This document shows, in pieces, positions 16,055 through 24,209 of a DNA stretch of 32,577 nucleotides (the stretch's first letter is position 1; each line of letters begins with the position of its first letter). The notes beneath the pieces are model-generated. The model saw only the letters and a list, made by a program, of their open reading frames with translations. It did not search any database and was not told where the DNA came from. This DNA is from Bacillus chungangensis (GTDB lineage Bacteria; Bacillota; Bacilli; Bacillales; Bacillaceae_C). The position numbers were made by a program, and so were the translations under genes. The stretch lies in assembly GCF_030812995.1 (NCBI RefSeq), contig NZ_JAUSTT010000037.1:1-32577 (forward strand), given 5' to 3'.

Positions 16055-16305
16055 ATTTTTATCTCTCCTTTCATTATTAAGGTATGCAATTAAGCGGAAA
16101 GTTGAAATGGACAAACTATCTGATGTATAGGACTATTTTACATCAACGTTTTTACGGTCAAATGACGATATAGTGATATGTTGATAGGAGTCATACGAGG
16201 GGAGCTACAAAATAAAGTGACGATTCTTAAAAAAGAGCTTCATAAAAAGAAAGATGATTTTAATAAAATAAGGTAGTGGATAAAAGAAAAAAAGGGGGCA
16301 TATTC
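16055..16305. other. Gap between the divergent genes at 16054 and 16306
   Basis: It probably holds both promoters, but no clear boxes were found. A 19-codon GTG frame at 16217-16276 is not convincing. Confidence 0.3.
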
Positions 16306-17241
16306 TTGAAAAAAGGGAAGAGGTTGCAATTGGGAGATACGATTGGCATCACAGCGCCTGCAAGTCCCACAAAAATCGAACTAGTGTTAAAGGCTGTGAA
16401 AGCTGTAGAAGCGCTTGGTTTTCGTGTAAGGTTAGGAGAAACTTGCTTGCTCAATGATGGCGGTTATGTTGCTGGCAAGCCTGAAGATCGTGCGGAAGAA
16501 TTGACTAACATGTTTCAAGATCCAGAGATCGATGCTATTATGTGTATGCGCGGCGGATATGGATCACCGCAAATATTAGATGCACTTGATTATGACAGCA
16601 TTGTACATCATCCAAAATTGTTTATTGGCTATAGCGATATTACTGCACTTCATATCGCGCTTTTACAGCGTGCGAACTTGGCAACTGTACATGGCCCAAT
16701 GGCAGCTTCAGAGCTTAGCAGAGATATGTCGTCGTATACGATTAATAGCTTGCAAAAAACAATCATGACCTCAGCGCCAATTGGGAAGCTAGTGAATCCT
16801 ATTGGAGAAGACATTATCTGTCTTGTGGAAGGTGAAGCATGTGGAGAGATCGTCGGCGGCAATCTTTGCCTTATTTCTGACTTGATGGGAACTCCTTATG
16901 AATTGGATACAAGAGGAAAGCTATTATTCTTAGAGGATATTGGTGAAGAGCCGTATCGAATTGATCGGATGTTGACACAACTAGCGTTAGCAGGGAAATT
17001 TGCCGATCCTTCTGGTATTATTCTAGGCACTTGGACAGATTGTCAATCTAGATTATATCCTGCTGGCAGTGATGTACTGCAAGTATGTAAAAATATCATT
17101 GTGCCATTTCAAAAGCCAACTATTTACAACTTGCAAGCTGGCCACTGCAACTCTCCTTTATCTCTCCCCCTTGGAGTAAAAGCAACATTGTATGCAGAGA
17201 GAAAAGAATTAATCATCGAAGAAAGTGTTGTGGAAGGATAA
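16306..17241 (+). CDS. ldcA: LD-carboxypeptidase, S66 family (muramoyltetrapeptide carboxypeptidase)
   Basis: The product is 311 aa. The nucleophile is S110 in IGYSDITALH, preceded by MCMRGGYGSPQIL. The glutamate is in LEDIGEEPYRIDRM (E210 likely), and H280 lies in QAGHCNSP. The Ser-to-His spacing of 170 equals that of Pseudomonas LdcA (S115, H285). It trims the terminal D-Ala from cytoplasmic tetrapeptides in peptidoglycan recycling; some Bacillus members confer microcin C7 tolerance. I choose TTG at 16306 because AAAGGGGGC precedes it by 6 nt; the frame also opens with GTG at 16276. Confidence 0.93.
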   Translation: MKKGKRLQLGDTIGITAPASPTKIELVLKAVKAVEALGFRVRLGETCLLNDGGYVAGKPEDRAEELTNMFQDPEIDAIMCMRGGYGSPQILDALDYDSIVHHPKLFIGYSDITALHIALLQRANLATVHGPMAASELSRDMSSYTINSLQKTIMTSAPIGKLVNPIGEDIICLVEGEACGEIVGGNLCLISDLMGTPYELDTRGKLLFLEDIGEEPYRIDRMLTQLALAGKFADPSGIILGTWTDCQSRLYPAGSDVLQVCKNIIVPFQKPTIYNLQAGHCNSPLSLPLGVKATLYAERKELIIEESVVEG

Positions 17242-17249
17242 TAGTGAAT

Positions 17250-17276
17250 ACAGGTGGGAATCATATTCCCACCTGT
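17250..17276. terminator. Bidirectional terminator hairpin
   Basis: Perfect 12-bp stem ACAGGTGGGAAT/ATTCCCACCTGT with a 3-nt loop, between the converging ldcA and AAA/TPR units. The T-run is weak on both strands. Confidence 0.7.
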
Positions 17277-17287
17277 AAAATATATCG

Positions 17288-18163
17288 TTAATTTTTCCTG
17301 AAACTCCAGCCAAATACTTTCACATGAACAATAAGCTTTGAAGACCAGTACGACAATACATATAAGAAAATAAAGACAAAAATAAGCGGTTTATAGATCA
17401 GCCAAGCAATAATCCAAATAATAACCATTACAACAATTGTCGATGTTTTTGTATTGGTTGGCGGCACAAAAATACGATAAAACCAATATTGTTTTTGCAG
17501 AGCATCTAAATAATTTTCACGAATTTGCTCATTTGTTGGATGAAGGCGAATGGCATTTTTTAAGTATTCCCTTGAAAGCTCTAATTCGCCTCGATAGTCT
17601 GCAGCCCATGCGCAATATAAGAATACATATTCATTCTCGACACTGTTTTTTAACGCCTGTGCTTCACATTCTCTTGATTCTTCATCTCGCTCTTGAATGC
17701 TTAGTATATAGCTGTAGATTGATAAATAAAAAGCATTTTCTGGTTCTATTCTCAGTGCCTTTTTAATACTAATCTCAGCTTGTTCGAAATCTTCGTCTCT
17801 TATTTCGCCGCAGCACTTTATCATATAAAAGTAATCGTCTTCTGGATATAGACTCAATGCATTTTCAAGTGCTTTAGGAAGTGTTGTCCAATCTTTTATT
17901 GCATAGAGAGCCCCTATGTATGTTTGCCATGCAAACCAACTTTCTGGGTCTTTTTTCATCGCTTCATAAACCCAATGCAGCGCTTTCTCACTTTCATTTA
18001 TATAAAGATATATTTTACCTAATAAAGTATAGCCATCAGCGTCTTCTGGGTATGTACGTATATATTCTTCAACAGCCTTTATAGCCTCATTATAACGATT
18101 CAACTCTAATAGTGCTCTTGCTCTTTCATATTGGGCATACTGAAATTCTTCAGCCAATTCCAA
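17288..18163 (-). CDS. TPR-repeat protein with two C-terminal membrane segments, partner of the AAA+ ATPase
   Basis: The product is 291 aa. About five to six TPR-like 34-residue repeats fill residues 1-220. Examples are ARALLELNRYNEAIKAVEEY, then GYTLLGKIYLYINESEKALHW, and KALRIEPENAFYLSIYSYIL. After YWFYRIFVPPTN come two hydrophobic segments (about 239-258 and 260-280) and a short basic tail, so the TPR domain should face the cytoplasm. The start TTG (18161-18163) lies 4 nt after the ATPase stop, pointing to translational coupling. It probably serves as the membrane adaptor of the ATPase. I do not recognise a named system. Confidence 0.85.
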   Translation of the reverse strand: MELAEEFQYAQYERARALLELNRYNEAIKAVEEYIRTYPEDADGYTLLGKIYLYINESEKALHWVYEAMKKDPESWFAWQTYIGALYAIKDWTTLPKALENALSLYPEDDYFYMIKCCGEIRDEDFEQAEISIKKALRIEPENAFYLSIYSYILSIQERDEESRECEAQALKNSVENEYVFLYCAWAADYRGELELSREYLKNAIRLHPTNEQIRENYLDALQKQYWFYRIFVPPTNTKTSTIVVMVIIWIIAWLIYKPLIFVFIFLYVLSYWSSKLIVHVKVFGWSFRKN

Positions 18164-18167
18164 ACAC

Positions 18168-19115
18168 CTACCTTATTCGATTCTCTTTCATATAATCTAG
18201 AACGAATTGGTAATCACCATTGGAATCACTGAAGGTCGCATAATTCTTGGCTGTCGAAAACCATTCTAATGTCGTTGCTTTTCTTTTTTTAGCTGCCTGT
18301 TGCAAGTCATCAGTTGTTAACGGCTGCAAATAACCTAATTCAAACGATCTTTCAATGGCCAATTCAATGGCATCATTAACAATTTGAGTCAAATCCGCTC
18401 CTGAAAAATGCACTGTTTTTTTCGCTAATTTATCAAGTTGAAGAGAGGTTTGTGGTTTTCCCGCTGTTTTTAGAGACAAAATAAGCTCTCTTTCCTGTTC
18501 ACTTGGAGGTGGAATAAAAATAAGCTGGTTAAATCGCCCCGGTCTTCGTAATGCAGGATCTAAGTACCAAGGTGTATTTGTTGCGCCAATCACATATACT
18601 TCATCATTGAATGATTGCAGGCCATCCAACTCTAATAATAGCTGATTAACAAGCATTCGTTCGTGATGCTGTCTCATATTATGGCGGTTGCCGCCAATGG
18701 CATCCAACTCATCAATAAATAATACACAAGGTTTAAGTTCTCTTGCCTTTTCAAAAATATCATGTAAATTATGCTCGCTTTCACCAACATACATAGATAA
18801 AATTGCTTGTAGTTCTAGGTGAAGAAAGTTAGCATCAATCTCTCCGGCTATTGCTTTTGCTAAAAATGTTTTCCCGCATCCTGGCGGACCAAACAATAAT
18901 AAACTCCCGCCAGCTTCTTTGCCATATGCTTTAAAATATTCAGGATTTTGAAGTGGCAAGATAAAGCTCATTTGAATTTTCTTTTTTACCTCATCGAGGC
19001 CCCCAACATCTTTAAAAGTTTCTTTCGGCTGCTCTGATTCTATTAACGTATTTTTATTTTTATCAAATTGAATAACTTTTAAATTTTTTCTTTTTTGGTC
19101 ATTATTTTCAGACAT
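18168..19115 (-). CDS. AAA+ ATPase of the FtsH/Cdc48 class, single AAA domain without protease
   Basis: The product is 315 aa. A charged N-terminal tail of about 33 residues precedes one AAA module: TFKDVGGLDEVK, Walker A GPPGCGKT (76-83), pore loop MYVGESE (108-114), Walker B LFIDELDAI with D135/E136, sensor 1 N180 in IGATN, and arginine fingers in LRRPGRFNQ. The C-terminal small domain contains FSGADLTQIVNDAIELAI. There is no metalloprotease motif and no second AAA ring, so it is likely an unfoldase or disassembly motor. ATG at 19113-19115 has GGAGG 6 nt upstream; the frame opens two codons earlier at a TTG. It is the first gene of a two-gene operon with the TPR membrane protein. Confidence 0.9.
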   Translation of the reverse strand: MSENNDQKRKNLKVIQFDKNKNTLIESEQPKETFKDVGGLDEVKKKIQMSFILPLQNPEYFKAYGKEAGGSLLLFGPPGCGKTFLAKAIAGEIDANFLHLELQAILSMYVGESEHNLHDIFEKARELKPCVLFIDELDAIGGNRHNMRQHHERMLVNQLLLELDGLQSFNDEVYVIGATNTPWYLDPALRRPGRFNQLIFIPPPSEQERELILSLKTAGKPQTSLQLDKLAKKTVHFSGADLTQIVNDAIELAIERSFELGYLQPLTTDDLQQAAKKRKATTLEWFSTAKNYATFSDSNGDYQFVLDYMKENRIR

Positions 19116-19506
19116 TTGCAACCTCCAATTAATTCAATAATCTATGATGTTTTAAGAAATCTATCATTCTTGTTAAAATAAACCAGCTTCTATTATACAT
19201 GAACTGTATGAAAAAGATAAGGATAAGAACAATTGACTTCAAATCACAAAAGCAACAATGAATCATTTCATTTTCTCTTCCTTATTACTATCGGCTTTTT
19301 GGCACTAAATGCAACATAATATCGCTACTTTTTTCACTAAGAGAGTTATTTTTTTTGTCGCATAAAGATCGTATTAACAAATAATGAAGGTTAGCAAACA
19401 AGATGCAAGGTATACCTAGCAATTCGCAAGTGTATCATTTATACGGTATCATTTAGTTAATATAAAGGTGCCGATTGGATCATCGATGTCATTTGTATTT
19501 TAGGAG
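19116..19506. other. Divergent intergenic region with a tandem 10-mer
   Basis: GTATCATTTA occurs twice, at 19432-19441 and 19446-19455, 14 nt apart. It lies 50-75 nt before the LacI-type gene and could be an operator or promoter element. On the minus strand TATAAT (19192-19197) could be the -10 of the AAA operon; its -35 is poor. Confidence 0.35.
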
Positions 19507-20466
19507 ATGATTAGTATAGCGAATATTAGCGATATTGCAAAAATGGCTGGTGTGTCAGTATCGACAGTGTCAAGAGTGTTAAACAATCATAAATATGTGT
19601 CAAAAGAAAAAAGAGCTATCGTTCAAAAAATAATAGCTGACATGAATTATACCCCAAACAAAAATGCAATTGATTTAATCCGCGGGGAGACAAGAATGAT
19701 TGGGGTCATCATTCCTTATAACAATAATCAAGCATTCGATCAAATGTTGCATGGAGTGCTTAATAAGTCTGTTGAGAGGGATTTCTCCATTACAGTCCTT
19801 CCTACTAAATATAATAAAGAGAAGGAAATAGAATATTTTTCAATGCTGAAAAATAAATTGCTTGACGGCATCATTATCACTTCCAGATCAAACGATTGGG
19901 AAGAGATTGTACCGTTTACGAATGATGGACCAGTGGTCTCCTGTGAGTATACGGAGCACCCTGAAATAGGCTGCTCCTATATAGATAGATATCATTCTTA
20001 TCTTGAGGTTTTTCAATATCTAAAAAATAAAGGACATATATATGTAGCCTTTACAACAGCTAGAGGGATTGAAAGCATGAGCACACAACAAACAATTGCG
20101 GCTTATAAGCAAGTATTCGGAGAACTTCAACCGGAATTTTTCTTATCAGATTGTTATTGTATTGAAGATGGATATCGTGCTGCACAGAAATTGTTGAGTT
20201 TACAAACAAAACCTACAGCAATATATGCAAATGGTGACGAGGTTGCAGGTGGGATTTATCAGTACGCACTTTCTATTAACTTAAAAATTCCGGACAATCT
20301 AGCTATTATTGGACAAGAAAACCAACCAGTTGGTGTAGCATTAGGTCTTTCTACCGTAGATCATCAATTAATAAAGGTTGGTGAACAGGCTTGCGAACTG
20401 ATCATAAATAAATCAAGGCAAAAAATAAAGATCCCCTACAAAATGATTCATCGTTTTTCTATTTAA
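19507..20466 (+). CDS. LacI family transcriptional regulator
   Basis: The product is 319 aa. The N-terminal helix-turn-helix and hinge helix are typical: ANISDIAKMAGVSVSTVSRV, then NNHKYVSKEKRAIV. A periplasmic-binding-protein-like effector domain follows from about residue 60 (MIGVIIPYNN...). The length and the C-terminus KIPYKMIHRFSI fit a complete LacI/GalR member; the ligand is probably a sugar or sugar phosphate. The start is odd: family members begin M-A-N-I-S-D-I-A-K, but the codon before GCG is ATA (19516). The only ATG (19507) follows AGGAG with no spacing. The HAD gene 71 nt downstream is a likely operon partner. Confidence 0.9.
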   Translation: MISIANISDIAKMAGVSVSTVSRVLNNHKYVSKEKRAIVQKIIADMNYTPNKNAIDLIRGETRMIGVIIPYNNNQAFDQMLHGVLNKSVERDFSITVLPTKYNKEKEIEYFSMLKNKLLDGIIITSRSNDWEEIVPFTNDGPVVSCEYTEHPEIGCSYIDRYHSYLEVFQYLKNKGHIYVAFTTARGIESMSTQQTIAAYKQVFGELQPEFFLSDCYCIEDGYRAAQKLLSLQTKPTAIYANGDEVAGGIYQYALSINLKIPDNLAIIGQENQPVGVALGLSTVDHQLIKVGEQACELIINKSRQKIKIPYKMIHRFSI

Positions 20467-20537
20467 GTATTGACCTGAAATCCATTTCATCTTTTACCAT
20501 TATTCTAAACAGAATATTTTATGGGAGATGAATTGTA

Positions 20538-21161
20538 ATGTATCATTCTTTTATTTTTGATTTAGATGGGACGATTATTGATTCCGAATTAATCGGACTG
20601 CAAGCATTACAAGCAACATTGAAAGAGAAAGGCATCGAAAAAAGTTTAGCTGAACTGCGTTTTTCAATTGGAATTCCAGGTATGAGGACGCTAGAAGTAT
20701 TAAATATAGCAGATATTTCGACAACACTTGAAACCTGGCTGGAAAAACAGAAACCATTGATGAAAAATGTTCCGTTATTTGAAGGCATCATTGATGTAAT
20801 TGCTCAACTTCCGAATGTCGGTCTAGTCACATCTCAAACAGCTAAAGAGATGAACTGTGGATTTTATTTGTTAAATATACATCATCACTTTCAAACTATC
20901 GTTTGTGCAAGTGATACAGATAAACATAAGCCAAATCCAGAACCATTAGAATTGGCACTGCAGTTGTTGGATTGTGAAGCGAAAGATGCTATTTATATAG
21001 GTGATTCTATTTATGATTTGGAATGTGCTAAATCAGCTGGTGTGGATTTTGGTCTCGCTTTATGGGGATCAAAGACCGTGTCTGGATTTGAGAAAGCAGA
21101 TTACATCTTTGAAACTGCTTACGATATTCTAAAATTGACAAATAAAAAGAGGAAGGAGTAG
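20538..21161 (+). CDS. HAD superfamily hydrolase (phosphoglycolate/beta-phosphoglucomutase-like)
   Basis: The product is 207 aa. Motif I is FDLDGTIID with nucleophile D8 and general acid D10. Motif II is GLVTSQT, motif III is the lysine in DKHKPNPEPL, and motif IV is GDSIYDLECAKSAG. A four-helix cap lies between motifs I and II, as in subfamily IA. It probably dephosphorylates a small sugar phosphate. The ribosome site is GGGAGATG upstream of ATG 20538. Located behind the LacI-type regulator and probably co-transcribed with it. Confidence 0.92.
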   Translation: MYHSFIFDLDGTIIDSELIGLQALQATLKEKGIEKSLAELRFSIGIPGMRTLEVLNIADISTTLETWLEKQKPLMKNVPLFEGIIDVIAQLPNVGLVTSQTAKEMNCGFYLLNIHHHFQTIVCASDTDKHKPNPEPLELALQLLDCEAKDAIYIGDSIYDLECAKSAGVDFGLALWGSKTVSGFEKADYIFETAYDILKLTNKKRKE

Positions 21162-21458
21162 CAGAAAAAGAAAGTCAAATTAGTAAGCACATTTTCGTTG
21201 TTGGATTAACTATTAATGATCGAATTCTGCGTTATTGGGTTCCTTGCTAAAAATAAAATGCATTGTTAGGTTTTTGAAAGTTGATAAACTAATGTCAGTG
21301 TAGAGTTGGAAAAGGTGTATAAATGATAGTGCTGGGCAGAGCTCTTTTATAATGAAGTCAAGAAATATAACATAGAATAGTGATAAAGAAGGTTGACTTT
21401 AAAAAGAGCCAATGTTACGTTATAACTGATTTTAACGTGCATAGCTGAATATCTTTAT
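21162..21458. other. Gap before the TPP riboswitch
   Basis: It must hold the tenA promoter, but no well-spaced pair was found. TTGACT (21393) and TATAAC (21421) are 22 nt apart, which is too far for sigma-A. No gene is supported. Confidence 0.3.
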
Positions 21459-21550
21459 CCACTAGGGGAGTCAAATGCGACTGAGACAGAATACTTGAAT
21501 TCTGGACCCTTTGAACCTGATCTGGTTAATGCCAGCGGAGGAAAGTGGAG
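21459..21550 (+). ncRNA. TPP (THI-box) riboswitch
   Basis: P1 is CCACT (21459-21463) with AGTGG (21544-21548). Conserved stretches are AGGGGAGTC, then CTGAGA, then GACCCTTTGAACCTGATC, then GGTTAATGCCAGCG, and GGAGGAAAGTGG. These are the core of the thiamin pyrophosphate aptamer. A terminator 33 nt downstream forms the expression platform. TPP binding should reduce tenA transcription. Confidence 0.95.
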
Positions 21551-21582
21551 ATGGTTTTATATAATGATATTTTCTATAAAAT

Positions 21583-21608
21583 CGCTCCATTTTTGGAGCG
21601 GTTTTTTT
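21583..21608 (+). terminator. Riboswitch-controlled terminator upstream of tenA
   Basis: CGCTCCA-TTTT-TGGAGCG-G is followed by seven T residues. It lies between the TPP aptamer and the tenA ribosome site. Confidence 0.9.
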
Positions 21609-21697
21609 GATGTATACTACTCCAAAAATGATTCAAGCTCCTCTATTGGTATATGTTCATGCTATTGCATGGAAAATGATTACAGGGAGGATTTTAT

Positions 21698-22390
21698 ATG
21701 TCATTTAGTCAAGAGTTAAGAAAAGAAGCAGCACCGATTTTTGAAGCGATTTTCCAGCACCCATTTGTAAAGGGGATTGGTGCTGGCAAGCTTGACAAAG
21801 AACAGCTTATTCACTATATAAAACAGGACTTTGAATATTTAAATGCTTTTATGAAGATTTATGGAACAGCGATTACTAAATGTACGAATCGCCGAGATAT
21901 TGCATTTTTTAATTCACAAATTTCTTTTATTCTTCACAGTGAAATACACCCACATCACAATTTTTGCGAACAGGCTGGTGTTTCTTATCAAGAACTGCAA
22001 GGTTTTCCTTTAGCGCCAACCGCACATCATTATACACAGCATATGTTAGAAGTTGCTCAAAGCGGCACGATGGCTGAAATAATTGCAGTTTTACTTCCAT
22101 GTCCATGGACATATACCGAAATCGGGGCGAGATTAATAAATGAAGTCAACCCGGATCAAGCGCATCCCTTTTATGAGTGGATTACCTTTTATGGTAAAAA
22201 TATGGATAATTCAGTTACGAGTAGATTTTGTAAAATGCTGGATACATTAGCTGTTAAAGCAAATAGTGAGGAAAAAACAAACATGAGACGCCATTTTCTA
22301 TTAAGTTGTCAATTAGAATACATGTTCTGGGATATGGCGTTTAAATTGGAAGATTGGCCTGTAGCACTAAAGGGAGCAAATGCAAATTAA
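21698..22390 (+). CDS. tenA: Thiaminase II / aminopyrimidine aminohydrolase TenA
   Basis: The product is 230 aa and all-helical. The catalytic Cys is C135 in LLPCPWTYTEIG. Active-site residues D44 and Y47 (KQDFEYL), Y112, Y139 and the late glutamate E207 (LEYMFWD) are all present and sit at, or within two residues of, their places in B. subtilis TenA. The enzyme hydrolyses 4-amino-5-aminomethyl-2-methylpyrimidine from degraded thiamin to the hydroxymethyl form, for salvage. GGGAGG precedes the ATG at 21698. It is expressed behind a TPP riboswitch. No other thi genes follow, unlike the B. subtilis tenA-tenI-thi operon. Confidence 0.96.
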   Translation: MSFSQELRKEAAPIFEAIFQHPFVKGIGAGKLDKEQLIHYIKQDFEYLNAFMKIYGTAITKCTNRRDIAFFNSQISFILHSEIHPHHNFCEQAGVSYQELQGFPLAPTAHHYTQHMLEVAQSGTMAEIIAVLLPCPWTYTEIGARLINEVNPDQAHPFYEWITFYGKNMDNSVTSRFCKMLDTLAVKANSEEKTNMRRHFLLSCQLEYMFWDMAFKLEDWPVALKGANAN

Positions 22391-22507
22391 GATTTTTTAT
22401 CATGTGGTTTTACTTCTTTATAACGATGCAATTGGTGCCGATTAACAAGAGTTGTTGCAACATTTTTAGTAGCCTCCTTGGGGGAACGTAATCATTTAAT
22501 TTTATGT

Positions 22508-22543
22508 AAAAGGAGTGATCCATAAATTGGATTACTCCTTTTG
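22508..22543 (+). terminator. Intrinsic terminator after tenA
   Basis: AAAAGGAGTGATCC pairs with GGATTACTCCTTTT around a 7-nt loop, about 115 nt past the tenA stop. Confidence 0.75.
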
Positions 22544-22590
22544 TATGCTCCATTAACATTTATGATGCAGCCATCAAGTATTTTGGGATC

Positions 22591-22620
22591 GGAATTGATG
22601 GAATAATTCATTTCATTATA
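22591..22620 (+). promoter_or_regulatory. Sigma-G-like promoter of the germination operon
   Basis: GGAATT (22591-22596), a 17-bp spacer, then CATTATA (22614-22620). The -10 fits the CATnnTA forespore pattern; the -35 matches TGAATA at four of six positions. It lies about 45 nt before the first ger gene, which in Bacillus is sigma-G dependent. Confidence 0.5.
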
Positions 22621-22664
22621 GGGGATATTTTACATATGGAAAATGAGCGGGGAGGGATCATATT

Positions 22665-24209
22665 ATGGGCTTTTTTAAACGGATGTTTAACAATAATAAA
22701 CATAGTAGCAAGCGTACTCCTAATAAAAGTGATAATCAATCAATAAATACATTTTCTTCGCTTCAAGAAAATATCCAATATATTCAAGAAGCCCTCTTTC
22801 ATACAGAAGATTTGCAGCAGCGTTCCGTTTTATTTCACGGTATGTCAGGTGTGCTTCTTTTTATCCAACCGTTATGTGATCAGGAGAAAATACGCGAGGA
22901 AATATTAAAACCTCTTTCACTAGCAGATGAAGAGAAGATAGAAGATATGATTACTGCTATTCAAACAAAAACAATAATGGATATGGAAAAAGCTGTAGAT
23001 TTGATGATCGAAGGCTATGCCGTTCTTTTTTTTGAAGGCATAGAAGAATGCTATGCGGTACAAGTTGACGCAATCTATAAGCGAGATGTAAGCGAGCCAA
23101 ATAATGAAAAAATTGTTCGTGGTTCACACCAAGGTTTTATCGAAAATACGACTGTTAATCTCCAATTGGTTCGTAAATTAATTAAAAATAGAAGCTTAGT
23201 CGTTCGACGCTATCAGATCGGGAAAGAAACGAATACGGAAGTATCCATTGCTTATATGCAAAATCTCGCCAACCCGGAATTAATTGAAGAAATAGACCGC
23301 CGGATTAAAGATATTAATGCAGATACAATGGTGTCTACAGATTTTGTAGAGGAATATATTGAAGATGAATCATTTTCGCCATTTCCACAAATGCTGCATA
23401 CGGAAAGGCCAGATCGAGTTGTCGGGAATTTGATGGAAGGAAGAGCAGCTATTTTTGCTGATGGAACTCCAACTGTCTCGATTGTACCAGTGACATTTTT
23501 TTCATTTTATCAGTCTACAGATGATTATAATAGCCGTACGATACCAGGTTCGTTTATTCGTCTTATTAGGCTCCTAAGCTTTATCATTGCTATCAATTTG
23601 CCCGCCTATTATATTGCAGTCGTGTCCTTTCATAATCAAGTTATTCCAGCTGACTTGTTTTTCCCAGTGAAGGGGAGTGTGGAAGACATACCATATCCGC
23701 CTATTTTGGAAGCATTATTTATGGAATTAACGATTGAACTGCTTCGGGAGGCGGGGATTCGGCTGCCAGGACCTGTTGGACAAACGATCGGTATTGTCGG
23801 CGGCCTTGTCATTGGCGATGCCGTCGTTAAAGCTGGACTCGTGTCTAATACAATGATAATTGTTGTAGCGTTAACTGCCATTGCTTCCTTTGTAGTACCT
23901 TCTCATGATATGAGTACGTCCGTTCGTATACTACGTTTTCCAGTGATGATCTTTGCAGCTTTATTTGGTTTTGTTGGCATCTCATTAAGCATCACTTTTA
24001 TCGTTATCCATTTGTGCAAATTAGAATCGTTCGGCACCCCTTATCTTGCACCAATGGCGCCATTAAGATTAAAGGATTGGTTTAAAGATGTGATCATCCG
24101 CCTCCCATATTGGAAAATAAATGAACGCCCTATAGATGCTCAACCGCAAGAACTTCAGCAAGAGTCCTATTCAAGGGAGTGGCATAAAGATGGCAAACGG
24201 AAAAAATAG
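22665..24209 (+). CDS. Spore germinant receptor subunit A (GerAA/GerKA family)
   Basis: The product is 514 aa. A large hydrophilic N-terminal domain (about residues 1-285) is followed by a membrane domain of about five segments. It carries the family signature LPGPVGQTIGIVGGLVIGDA near residues 365-385. The C-terminal tail is cytoplasmic, ending RKK. The N-terminus is rich in Ser/Asn/Lys (KRMFNNNKHSSKRTPNKS), a usual variable tail. It forms the receptor and ion-channel core in the inner spore membrane with the B and C subunits. ATG follows GGGGAGGG. It overlaps gerB by 20 nt. The germinant (amino acid, sugar or nucleoside) cannot be predicted. Confidence 0.95.
   Translation: MGFFKRMFNNNKHSSKRTPNKSDNQSINTFSSLQENIQYIQEALFHTEDLQQRSVLFHGMSGVLLFIQPLCDQEKIREEILKPLSLADEEKIEDMITAIQTKTIMDMEKAVDLMIEGYAVLFFEGIEECYAVQVDAIYKRDVSEPNNEKIVRGSHQGFIENTTVNLQLVRKLIKNRSLVVRRYQIGKETNTEVSIAYMQNLANPELIEEIDRRIKDINADTMVSTDFVEEYIEDESFSPFPQMLHTERPDRVVGNLMEGRAAIFADGTPTVSIVPVTFFSFYQSTDDYNSRTIPGSFIRLIRLLSFIIAINLPAYYIAVVSFHNQVIPADLFFPVKGSVEDIPYPPILEALFMELTIELLREAGIRLPGPVGQTIGIVGGLVIGDAVVKAGLVSNTMIIVVALTAIASFVVPSHDMSTSVRILRFPVMIFAALFGFVGISLSITFIVIHLCKLESFGTPYLAPMAPLRLKDWFKDVIIRLPYWKINERPIDAQPQELQQESYSREWHKDGKRKK

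Noticed and set aside
16217-16276. 19-codon GTG frame rich in lysine before ldcA
   Set aside because: The ribosome site is 12 nt away and there is no independent support for a peptide.
21393-21426. TTGACT...TATAAC as the tenA promoter
   Set aside because: A spacing of 22 bp is too long for sigma-A, and no better pair was found.
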